Source: Flagellimonas sp. HMM57 (GTDB lineage: Bacteria; Bacteroidota; Bacteroidia; Flavobacteriales; Flavobacteriaceae). Taken from it: a stretch of 64,000 bases of DNA. Within the stretch, counting starts at the first letter, position 1. The number at the start of each line of letters is the position of its first letter. The notes below the pieces were generated by a model, which had not been told where the DNA came from, searched no databases, and was given only the letters and a program-made list of their open reading frames with translations. Location: assembly GCF_021390175.1 (NCBI RefSeq), contig NZ_CP090004.1:4021001-4085000 (forward strand). Reading direction: 5' to 3'. Shown here piece after piece: positions 28,429 through 36,678 of this stretch. Made by a program: the position numbers and the translations under genes.

Positions 28429-29631
28429 ATGTTTACGTTTTTGAGAAATATCATACCTGAACCAATAGACTTTTTGCTTCATTTTTTAGAAAAACGTTCA
28501 ACCGCTGCTTTCTTTCCAGATATATACAATACGTTACTCAACCGCAAAATTTATAACAGACCTACCTCCTACACCAATTTCTTCGAAAAAAAAATCCACA
28601 CTGTCTTTGATGTTCCCGGTTACCTCTTGGGCAATCTCCATTCTGAAAGTACGGGAATAACAGCTAAAAGAGTGGACATGTACAAAGGATACCTCATTAA
28701 TCTTAAAGACTATACCGATATTGACGATTACCTTCAAAATAGATTTACTTCTAAAAGAAGAGCTCAATTTAGAGGATACCAAAAGAGATTGGAGCTTTCC
28801 TTCTCTACCGACTTTAAAATTTTTTATGGGGATATCGACAAAACCACCTATGATTTTCTGTTCAAAGAATTTCGACAAATGCTGGAAAAGCGATCTATAC
28901 AAAAAAGAATAATCAATGATGAACTTGAGCACTGGCACATCTACCAAAGCATTGCATATAAGCTTATTCTTGACAAACAAGCGTACCTATCCGTTTTATA
29001 TGATGGCAAAAAACCAATAAGCATCTGCTTAAACCTTATTTATGATACTGTTGTTTACGGTTGCATAAAAACACATGATATTGATTATGCGAAATTTTCC
29101 GTAGGCTTTATAGATTTAATAAAACAATTGGAATGGTGCTTTGACAACCATTTTGAAATTTTTGATTTTCTAAAAGGAGATTATGATTATAAGGCCAAAT
29201 GGGTAGACGGAGAGTATTTTTTTCAGAAATACATTGTTTACGATGAAAAGTCAATCATTATAAAATGGGTCGCACTGGGCATCATAAAAAAATATGAACT
29301 TTTATATCGTTTTGCTCGCTGGGTCAAACACTTTAATATACATACCCAATACAGGAGTTATAGAGCTTCAAAGTACTATAGAAAAACTAAATCGTATGAC
29401 CAAAGACGATTGGCAATAGCCAGAATCAACAGAGTCCCCGAGAAGGTAACCGCACAAGTAGATATGGGCAATATTGAACATGCATTTCTTAAAAAACCCT
29501 TGAATGACTTTTTATATTCCAATAAATGCCATAGTAGCACCGTTAGTGTTTTGAAAGATGAAATAAATTCGAATATTTTCTATATTCATAATAGTAAAGA
29601 GGCAATAAAAATTGTGGTAGCGTCCAAATAG
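28429..29631 (+). CDS. Array copy 4: FemAB/BioF2-like acyltransferase, subfamily A
   Basis: 400 residues. The core has QAYLSVLYDGKKPISICL, THDIDYAKFSVGFIDLIKQL and DFLKGDYDYKAKW, the subfamily A signature. A basic stretch (RFTSKRRAQFRGYQKRLELSF) precedes it at about residues 105-125, at the same place as in copy 1. The C-terminal module PLNDFLYSNKCHSSTVSV is the least conserved of the six. The 162-base gap upstream could hold a separate promoter, though I found only weak matches. Reaction unknown. Confidence 0.7.
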   Translation: MFTFLRNIIPEPIDFLLHFLEKRSTAAFFPDIYNTLLNRKIYNRPTSYTNFFEKKIHTVFDVPGYLLGNLHSESTGITAKRVDMYKGYLINLKDYTDIDDYLQNRFTSKRRAQFRGYQKRLELSFSTDFKIFYGDIDKTTYDFLFKEFRQMLEKRSIQKRIINDELEHWHIYQSIAYKLILDKQAYLSVLYDGKKPISICLNLIYDTVVYGCIKTHDIDYAKFSVGFIDLIKQLEWCFDNHFEIFDFLKGDYDYKAKWVDGEYFFQKYIVYDEKSIIIKWVALGIIKKYELLYRFARWVKHFNIHTQYRSYRASKYYRKTKSYDQRRLAIARINRVPEKVTAQVDMGNIEHAFLKKPLNDFLYSNKCHSSTVSVLKDEINSNIFYIHNSKEAIKIVVASK

Positions 29632-29715
29632 CCATAAATGCTGACTGAAATTTGAAGTCGCATAACTCATGATTTTAAAAACATAGCTTATCAAAAAAAA
29701 CTAATAATCAATCAA

Positions 29716-30915
29716 ATGTTCCCCAAAAAAACTGTTGTTAAAAACTTCATGGCTTCCTTTTTAGGGGAAAGAACGGTTTCACCGTTCTATGAAAAGGTAT
29801 TCAATACCTTCAATAAAGAACTTATTTATAATTATCCAGTAACTACAAAAGCAGATACACTTTTCATTATTGAAGATGTCCCCGATTATTTACAAGTTGA
29901 GCTTCCTGAAACCTTTAATGATTTGAAGCTGAAAAAAGTATCGCTCTATGACGGATATCTGATAGACTTTACCAAATACAAAAACCTTGATGAATACCTA
30001 AATCAACATTTTGGTAAGACCAGTAGGTCAAAACTTAGAAGATATGTCAATAGATTGGAACTATGTTTTGAGGTAACTTATAAAATGTATTATGGTCACA
30101 TTGATAAAAAGTCTTACGATTTTTTGTTCCAAGAGTTTAAATATATGCTCAATAGACGTTTTGATCAGAAACAAGAGTGTAATTACGAGTTACAGCATTG
30201 GGATGAATTCCATGAACTTACTTACGAGCTTATTCTAGAAAAAAAAGCATCCCTATTTGTAATTTATAACGGAGAAAAGCCCATAAATATCTGTATGAAC
30301 ATGGTCTATGATAAGATTTTGTTTTCCAATGTAAGTTGCTATGATATTGACTATAGCGCCTTTAACTTGGGCACTATAGACATGCTCAAACACATAGAGT
30401 GGTGCTATGACAATGGCTTTGAAGTCATGGATCTATTAAAAGGATATTTATACTATAAAAAAAGATGGATCAACCACTGCTATAAATACCAATTTCACTA
30501 CATCTATCTTTCGCGGGATAAGCTTGCCACGGTTATAGCAACGGTGAAAAGGTTAAAAACCGGAACATATTTTACGATATTAAATTTTTTGAAAAAATGG
30601 AATGTACATATCTGGTACAGAAACCTATTGAAGTACAAGTACCGTAAAACAAAGGTCAATAAAAATCAGAAAGTTTTTAAAATACAGACGCATGAGCCAT
30701 CAGAGAATTGCTCCAATCTTTCAAATAAAACAAAAATCAACTTGGAAGCTGACGGATTTTCTTATTTGAGAAAGGTTGTTTTCGATTTTTTGTATTCAAA
30801 ACACGAATCGTATAGAGACACTAAAGTATTCCGTTTCAACAAAAACACGAACGAATTCCTTATAAAGGGCAAAAATCATTGTCAATTGATTGAATGCAAA
30901 ACAATAGAAGGGTGA
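29716..30915 (+). CDS. Array copy 5: FemAB/BioF2-like acyltransferase, subfamily A, altered motif
   Basis: 399 residues. The core is KASLFVIYNGEKPINICM, CYDIDYSAFNLGTIDMLKHI and DLLKGYLYYKKRW. In the other five copies an Asp or Glu precedes YK in this last motif; here it is Tyr, so a conserved acidic residue is lost. If that residue is catalytic or binds substrate, copy 5 may have a different role, for example structural or with another acceptor. The C-terminal module VVFDFLYSKHESYRDTKVFRF is well kept, which speaks against decay. Copy 6 follows 7 bases later. Reaction unknown. Confidence 0.7.
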   Translation: MFPKKTVVKNFMASFLGERTVSPFYEKVFNTFNKELIYNYPVTTKADTLFIIEDVPDYLQVELPETFNDLKLKKVSLYDGYLIDFTKYKNLDEYLNQHFGKTSRSKLRRYVNRLELCFEVTYKMYYGHIDKKSYDFLFQEFKYMLNRRFDQKQECNYELQHWDEFHELTYELILEKKASLFVIYNGEKPINICMNMVYDKILFSNVSCYDIDYSAFNLGTIDMLKHIEWCYDNGFEVMDLLKGYLYYKKRWINHCYKYQFHYIYLSRDKLATVIATVKRLKTGTYFTILNFLKKWNVHIWYRNLLKYKYRKTKVNKNQKVFKIQTHEPSENCSNLSNKTKINLEADGFSYLRKVVFDFLYSKHESYRDTKVFRFNKNTNEFLIKGKNHCQLIECKTIEG

Positions 30916-30922
30916 TTTTCGA

Positions 30923-32095
30923 ATGAAAAACTTTACCAAAATACAACGGATAGAATTGTTTTCGGAAGTGTTCGATAATAACACCATGCCATCAGTAATT
31001 GAAGGGATATCCTGTTTTGGGCAAAAGGAGATTCTTAATACAAATGTCAATAAGCAAGGGGAAATGGGCAGTGAAAAAGTATATTCCATGCGTTTAGTTC
31101 CTAATTACATGGCACTTAAACTACACTTGGACCAAACTTTTAAAGTCAAAAAAATTCTTCAGGAGAATTGGGGTTACAGCATTTTATTAAAAGATTTTTC
31201 CAGTGTGGACCAGTACATCAATGAACAGTTTAAGGCCAATTTTAGAAAGTTGGTAAAAAGATATGTAACCAGATTGGAATCATCATTTGAAATCAACTAC
31301 AGGTTTATCCATGGAAATATAGCAAGGCAAGAATACCATTCTATTATGGAAGCCTTGAAGGGAATGATAATTAGAAGATTTGGACAGAAAGGTGAAAATA
31401 GTAATGATCTGTACAAATGGCCGGAACTCATGTCCAAAACATTTGATCAAATCAATACAGGAAAAGCTTCGCTATTTATTATCTATCATGAAGAATTGCC
31501 CATAGAGATTTCTTTGAACTATCATTTTGGCACTATTCTTTTTAGCGCTGTTTCCTCGTACAATATCGACTATGCCAAATTTGGTCTTGGCCACGTTGAA
31601 ATCTATAAACAGTTGGAATGGTGCATCTCCAATGGATATGTGTGCTTTGAAATGGGTGTTGGCGGAATGGATTATAAACGAAGATGGAGCAATAATATCT
31701 ATCAATTTGAACATCATGTCATCTATGGTAAAAACTCCATAGAAGAAAGATTGCTAGGCAACATTGAAACGATGCGAATTTCCTTAAAAGAGTATCTAAA
31801 ATCCAAAAAACTCAATTTAATATCGTTTAAAATTAAATCTTTGGCACTTCTTGCATCAAAATCAAAAAATACCAAGTATAGGATAACCTACCTGGATGAT
31901 GCAATACCAAAGACAGGATTCACAATAATTGATTCACAAAACGTGAAGAACAACTCCTTAAAGAAACATATATATGACTTTCTATATCTAAATCGTGAAC
32001 GTTTGAAAGAAGTGGAAATCCTAGAAATAGAAAAAGGCAAATATTACATTGTAAAGGGAATAAATAAAAGTATGGAACTTAAGAAAGTGGGATGA
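30923..32095 (+). CDS. Array copy 6: FemAB/BioF2-like acyltransferase, subfamily B
   Basis: 390 residues, 7 bases after copy 5. The core has KASLFIIYHEELPIEISL, SYNIDYAKFGLGHVEIYKQL and EMGVGGMDYKRRW; the stretch FGLGHVEIYKQL is identical to copy 2. The acidic residue before YK is present, though the earlier GD is GG. The C-terminal module is HIYDFLYLNRERLKEVEILEI. It is the last copy, followed by 173 bases and the MBOAT gene. Copies 5 and 6 form an A-B pair, as do copies 1 and 2. Reaction unknown. Confidence 0.7.
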   Translation: MKNFTKIQRIELFSEVFDNNTMPSVIEGISCFGQKEILNTNVNKQGEMGSEKVYSMRLVPNYMALKLHLDQTFKVKKILQENWGYSILLKDFSSVDQYINEQFKANFRKLVKRYVTRLESSFEINYRFIHGNIARQEYHSIMEALKGMIIRRFGQKGENSNDLYKWPELMSKTFDQINTGKASLFIIYHEELPIEISLNYHFGTILFSAVSSYNIDYAKFGLGHVEIYKQLEWCISNGYVCFEMGVGGMDYKRRWSNNIYQFEHHVIYGKNSIEERLLGNIETMRISLKEYLKSKKLNLISFKIKSLALLASKSKNTKYRITYLDDAIPKTGFTIIDSQNVKNNSLKKHIYDFLYLNRERLKEVEILEIEKGKYYIVKGINKSMELKKVG

Positions 32096-32229
32096 ACTTT
32101 TTGTCGACAAAATAGGTTATGTAGATTTCTCCAAGGCCTTTTAAAAATTCTATACTTGCCTTTCTAAACATGTACATGTTCAATTACTGTCAATGAGATA
32201 TTTTAAAAATGTGAACGATATATTTAGGT

Positions 32230-32237
32230 TAAGTTTG
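32230..32237 (+). promoter_or_regulatory. Candidate -7 box before MBOAT gene
   Basis: TAAGTTTG matches TAnnTTTG exactly and lies 31 bases upstream of the GTG start at 32269, the spacing expected for a short leader. It would start a transcript for the MBOAT/SGNH pair separate from the array. Confidence 0.5.
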
Positions 32238-32268
32238 TATCTATTCTATTACGCTAAAGATTTGAGCA

Positions 32269-33714
32269 GTGCTATTTAATTCTTTCGAGTTTTTAATCTT
32301 CTGTCCTCTCGTTGTAATCGGTTTCTATTGCTTACCTCATAAATACAGATGGCTATGGCTGCTACTGGCCAGTTACTATTTTTATATGGCCTCAGAACCC
32401 TCTTTGGTCATTTTGTTATTGGTATCCACCTCTGTAGACTACCTCTGCGGGCTTAAAATGGCAACCGTAACATCCAGAAAAAGTAAAAAACTACTTCTGG
32501 CACTTAGTGTTAGTGTCAATGTAGGTTTATTGTTCGTTTTTAAATATCTGAAGTTTTTTACCCTAAACATCAAAGAACTCCTTTTTTTCTTTGGATTAGA
32601 GATGGATACCTCCTCGGCATCCACAGGTTATAATTTTGCTGAGATACTACTTCCGGTAGGTATCAGTTTTTATACGTTCCAAACTATGGCCTATTCCATA
32701 CAGATCTATCGAGGTGATATTCAACCTGAGAAACATTTTGGAAAATTTGCACTCTATGTTGCATTTTTTCCTCAGCTCGTTGCCGGTCCTATCGAAAGAG
32801 CTTCTCGTTTAATACCCCAGTTAAAGAAGAAAGTGTATTTCAATTATAAAGAAATCAGAAAAGGCATTTTTTATATGGCTTGGGGTCTATTCCTAAAGAT
32901 TGTAGTGGCAGATAGACTTGGAATCTATGTAGATTTAGCATTTAATGATCCTGAATATTACCAGGGACCTCCTTTGATTCTAGGACATTGGTTTTTTGGC
33001 TTTCAGATTTATTATGATTTTGCAGCATATACGGCAATTGCAATTGGCGTCGCAAAAACTTTGGGAGTGGATCTTATTCAAAATTTTAACCGTCCCTTTT
33101 TCTCTAAATCGGCAGATGAGTTCTGGAGAAGGTGGCACATATCCTTAATGCAATGGATGCGCGATTATCTGTATAGACCTTTGATCAAGGATTTTAAATT
33201 CAATCGATTAAGTGCCGTGCTCTTAGTTTTTTTTATTACCGGTCTATGGCATGGTGCCAACTGGACATTTATCATATGGGGAATGCTAAATGCACTCTTG
33301 CTCATACTAGAAGTGGCGACAAAGCCTATCAGAAAAAAAATAATACAAAAACTCAGTTTTCCCAAAAGACTGTTTTCAATAATGGGTTTTGGTTTTATTT
33401 TCACCTACATCATGTTCTCTTTGATTTTTTTTAGGTCACCTTCGCTATCGCATGCTATATTGTACATTAAAAACCTTTTTAAGATCAACGCACTCCAAAT
33501 CAATATTTTGGATAATTATTTTGAAATGGCCCTAAGTATTTTTCTTATTCTATTTGTGCAGACCATTCATTATTTAAAGGGAAATTCTCGAATTCATGAA
33601 CTTGTATTCAAGAGGTCGGCCCCAATGCGGTGGGCCATCTATATTTGCTTTATTTTTGTTGTAGTGCTATTTGGTCTTAATCGACAAAATACCTTCATCT
33701 ATTTTCAGTTTTAA
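32269..33714 (+). CDS. MBOAT-family membrane O-acyltransferase (AlgI/DltB-like), first of two
   Basis: A 481-residue polytopic protein starting at GTG: MLFNSFEFLIF is the usual N-terminus of this family and no ATG fits. It has about ten membrane segments, the motif FFPQLVAGPIERA, DEFWRRWHISLMQWMRDYLY, and the catalytic His at residue 328 in GLWHGANWTF. AlgI/DltB proteins move acyl groups from a cytoplasmic donor through the membrane to a glycan, working with an SGNH-type periplasmic partner. Such a partner is encoded 27 bases downstream. The acyl group (acetyl or aminoacyl) is not known. A second MBOAT gene lies at 46103-47548. Confidence 0.92.
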   Translation: MLFNSFEFLIFCPLVVIGFYCLPHKYRWLWLLLASYYFYMASEPSLVILLLVSTSVDYLCGLKMATVTSRKSKKLLLALSVSVNVGLLFVFKYLKFFTLNIKELLFFFGLEMDTSSASTGYNFAEILLPVGISFYTFQTMAYSIQIYRGDIQPEKHFGKFALYVAFFPQLVAGPIERASRLIPQLKKKVYFNYKEIRKGIFYMAWGLFLKIVVADRLGIYVDLAFNDPEYYQGPPLILGHWFFGFQIYYDFAAYTAIAIGVAKTLGVDLIQNFNRPFFSKSADEFWRRWHISLMQWMRDYLYRPLIKDFKFNRLSAVLLVFFITGLWHGANWTFIIWGMLNALLLILEVATKPIRKKIIQKLSFPKRLFSIMGFGFIFTYIMFSLIFFRSPSLSHAILYIKNLFKINALQINILDNYFEMALSIFLILFVQTIHYLKGNSRIHELVFKRSAPMRWAIYICFIFVVVLFGLNRQNTFIYFQF

Positions 33715-33741
33715 ATCTGTGTCTAATATGCTTGTATCCAG

Positions 33742-34719
33742 ATGAAGTCATTTTTTCTTAAAGTAACTTTACTTTTCGCTCTATTGTTAGGAGCTTATCT
33801 ATTTTTACTTCATAGACTTGTACTAGGACCTGTAGATGGTTACTATTACAAATTTACACAAGAGGCAGAAGGGATAATCCTTGGCCTTTCGCGTGCAAAT
33901 ACGGGTATTACACCCCATATATTGAATAAAGAGCTATCAGCTGTTACCAAGTATGTACCAACCACCAACTTCGCCTTTGAAAAATTCCAATCACCCTACG
34001 GAGAAGTTTATTTAAATGCCATAAAGAAAAAACTGAGCATTCAAAAAGAACGTTCCCTATCTATTCTTTGTGTTACTCCAGGAAGCCTAACCGCTCCCAA
34101 GGGTATGGATAGTAACGCCATCTTTAAAATGGACAAAAAAAGTATGCTCGGAAAAGTTTCCGATTATACTTCAAATCCCAACTATGATTATATCATCCAT
34201 TGTTATGGACAATCATTGTACAATGCATTGATAACAAGTAAAGAAGATAACCAGACCACATTGCATACGGATGGATGGCGTGAATTTAAATTAAAAAGCA
34301 ATCTCTATGAAGTAACCCAAGAAGATATAGAATATGGAAAATCCTTCACATTGGAGAATCACAAAAATGCAAACGAAACCGAAAAAAAATCCCCTTACAG
34401 GATTAATAATTTGATAGCTACCATAGCTTTTCTTAAAACCAAGAGCGATGTCTTTTTGGTACGAATGCCCGCTGATTCGGATATCATTGAACTGGAAAAT
34501 CAACAATGGGTAAATTTTGATAGGACAATGGATTCCATAGCCCAAGTAAAAGGCATAACGTATCTAAATTATACACTTCCCTCCTATTCTTTTAGCACCT
34601 ATGATGGCTCGCACATGCATTCCTCGAGTGCCAAAGCATTTACTGTCGTCTTGGCAAAGGACATAAGTCACAACTTAAGCTTTGCCCCAAATCCCAATTC
34701 TCATATCGACAACGATTAA
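33742..34719 (+). CDS. Membrane-anchored SGNH-like (DltD/AlgJ-like) protein
   Basis: 325 residues. One N-terminal membrane segment (VTLLFALLLGAYLFLL, about 8-23) would place the rest in the periplasm. IILGLSRANTGITP at about residues 46-59 has the block-I Ser of an SGNH hydrolase, and YDGSHMHSSSA near residue 290 has the DxxH of block V. This domain plan and position behind an MBOAT gene fit a DltD or AlgJ-type partner that hands the acyl group to the polymer. Overall similarity to named families is low, so the call rests on motifs and context. Confidence 0.65.
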   Translation: MKSFFLKVTLLFALLLGAYLFLLHRLVLGPVDGYYYKFTQEAEGIILGLSRANTGITPHILNKELSAVTKYVPTTNFAFEKFQSPYGEVYLNAIKKKLSIQKERSLSILCVTPGSLTAPKGMDSNAIFKMDKKSMLGKVSDYTSNPNYDYIIHCYGQSLYNALITSKEDNQTTLHTDGWREFKLKSNLYEVTQEDIEYGKSFTLENHKNANETEKKSPYRINNLIATIAFLKTKSDVFLVRMPADSDIIELENQQWVNFDRTMDSIAQVKGITYLNYTLPSYSFSTYDGSHMHSSSAKAFTVVLAKDISHNLSFAPNPNSHIDND

Positions 34720-34994
34720 ACGCTAAAAATCATTTTTCAAAGTGCACTGTTCTTGGCAATACTAAATTGATTACCATCGGATCTTATGAAAAGAAAAACA
34801 ATAAGCAAAAGCATAGCGTCCTAGTCTTTTCAACTTTTATTCCTGTAATTCAACGCCTATTCTAAACTATTTAGAATCGTATAGGTTTACTTTGTGACCA
34901 AAACAGTTTTTAGTATATTTCGAATGTTACGAAATCGCAAGACTTATATTCCAAATCTCCGCCAGACAAACAATCTCTCGATAATAAATTGTAT

Positions 34995-35597
34995 ATGTAT
35001 TCAAAAGGTATAAAAAGAATTTTAGATTTTTTCGCAGCGCTGTTTGCTCTCATTTTCTTCCTTCCCATATTCCTTATTGTCGGTATTGTATTATCAATTT
35101 CCAATAACGGAAAACCCTTTTTCTTTCAAAAACGCCCAGGGAAAAATGGAAAGACTTTTACCATTATCAAGTTTAAGACCATGAACGATAAAACAGATGA
35201 AAAGGGTGAGTTACTTCCTTTTGAGGACAGAATAACCCCTATTGGTTCATTTGTACGAAAATATTCATTGGATGAGCTACCACAATTATTCAACATAATC
35301 AAGGGAGATATGAGTTTAATCGGTCCCAGGCCACTCTTGCTCCAGTACATACCATTGTACAATGATTTTCAAAAAAGAAGACATGAAGTAAGGCCAGGTA
35401 TTACTGGCTGGGCACAGATTAATGGTAGAAATACGATAGATTGGGATACGAAGTTTGGATATGATGTATGGTATGTTGACAACATTTCTTTCTCACTTGA
35501 TCTGAAAATATTATTCTTGACCATAAAAAAGGTTTTACTTAAAGAAGGTGTAAATTCTGGAGAGAATTTAAATATGCCCGATTTTATGGGAAATTAA
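34995..35597 (+). CDS. PglC-type initiating sugar-phosphate transferase, first of two
   Basis: 200 residues from the ATG at 34995; an in-frame TTG two codons earlier is less likely. One re-entrant hydrophobic helix (about 9-35) is followed by PGKNGKTFTIIKFKTMND, RKYSLDELPQLFNIIKGDMSLIGPRP and RPGITGWAQINGRN. These are the motifs of small monotopic phosphoglycosyl transferases, including the catalytic Asp-Glu of LDELPQ. They move a sugar phosphate, such as from UDP-diNAcBac, to undecaprenyl phosphate and begin the repeat unit. The gap of 275 bases upstream holds no gene. FemAB-like genes follow after 10 bases. Confidence 0.92.
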   Translation: MYSKGIKRILDFFAALFALIFFLPIFLIVGIVLSISNNGKPFFFQKRPGKNGKTFTIIKFKTMNDKTDEKGELLPFEDRITPIGSFVRKYSLDELPQLFNIIKGDMSLIGPRPLLLQYIPLYNDFQKRRHEVRPGITGWAQINGRNTIDWDTKFGYDVWYVDNISFSLDLKILFLTIKKVLLKEGVNSGENLNMPDFMGN

Positions 35598-35607
35598 AAA
35601 GGCATAC

Positions 35608-36678
35608 ATGACCGATAAAAAATTAGAGGCATACCAACTAAAGTCAGATAGCGATAAAGCGTTCTATAAGGAGCAATTGAAGAAAATCAATAGTAAAAAT
35701 CCTTTTTTCAAGCTAGAATTGCTTCAAATAGATACCATAAGCGGCGGTAATCTGAGATATTTCATCTATTATTCAAAAGGAGCACCGGTAATTTTGATGA
35801 ACTTTATACTTAGGCCCATTCCGTCCTCAACCTATTTTGATGTAATTAGCCCCTACGGTTATAATGGTCCGCTTTTTAAAGATGAAATTGATTGTGAGGT
35901 TATTGCGGATTTCTGGGCAAAAGTGGACGAGTGGTATGCTGAAAACAATGTAATTTCGGAGTTCATTCGGTTTAACCTGAATAACAACCATAAAAAATAT
36001 TCAGGCACCATAGTCCACACGCTAAACAATGTAAGAGGTACCATTATAGATGAAGAGGCCCAATGGGCAAACTTTAAACCCAAAGTAAGGAACAATTACA
36101 GAAAAGCAGTCAAAAATGATTTGACGTTTGCCATTTACCATAAAAATATTGATGAAGGCGTATTAGACTCTTTTCATGATATCTATACCAGAACCATGAA
36201 GAGAAATGAAGCAACGGACCAATATTTCTATCCAAAGGAGTACTTTAAAAATTATACACAGAATAACCCAAAAAGATGTGCAATAGCATTGATTTTCCAT
36301 GACGGAAAACCAATCTCTACGGAATTGATACTGCTGTCCAAAAAAACGGTGTACTCATTTTTGGGAGGCACTCTTTCCGACTATTTTACTTTAAGACCAA
36401 ATGATTATTTGAAAATCAATATTTTAAAATGGGCACGTGAAAATAAGTATGGATTCTACGTTTTGGGAGGCGGTAGAAAAGATGGTGATTCCTTGTATTC
36501 TTATAAAAAAACCTTTTTCTCCAAGGATGATGACATTAGCTATTATACCGGAAGAAAAATAATAAATAAAGAGGCCTATTACCAAGAGGTCAAAAAGAAC
36601 AACGCATTGGCGGAAAGTTACTCACAAGAAAATATAGTAGAAGGTTTCTTTCCTAAATATAGACAACATGAAAAGTAG
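35608..36678 (+). CDS. FemAB-like/GNAT aminoacyl or acyl transferase, tandem pair member 1
   Basis: 356 residues with no membrane segment. KVRNNYRKAVKNDL at about residues 162-175, MKRNEATDQYFYPKEYF, PISTELILLSKKTVYSFLGG and YGFYVLGGGRKDGDSLYSYKKTFF follow the order of FemAB-like proteins, which attach amino acids to peptidoglycan or acyl groups to other acceptors. The family is related to, but clearly distinct from, the six-copy array upstream. The stop overlaps the start of its paralogue by 11 bases. Substrate unknown; placement after a PglC-type transferase suggests action on a lipid-linked sugar. Confidence 0.7.
   Translation: MTDKKLEAYQLKSDSDKAFYKEQLKKINSKNPFFKLELLQIDTISGGNLRYFIYYSKGAPVILMNFILRPIPSSTYFDVISPYGYNGPLFKDEIDCEVIADFWAKVDEWYAENNVISEFIRFNLNNNHKKYSGTIVHTLNNVRGTIIDEEAQWANFKPKVRNNYRKAVKNDLTFAIYHKNIDEGVLDSFHDIYTRTMKRNEATDQYFYPKEYFKNYTQNNPKRCAIALIFHDGKPISTELILLSKKTVYSFLGGTLSDYFTLRPNDYLKINILKWARENKYGFYVLGGGRKDGDSLYSYKKTFFSKDDDISYYTGRKIINKEAYYQEVKKNNALAESYSQENIVEGFFPKYRQHEK

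Noticed and set aside
24583..32095. Array of six genes as a mobile element or assembly duplication
   Set aside because: Copies are strongly diverged, fall into two subfamilies and lack flanking repeats or transposase genes, so they are old paralogues.
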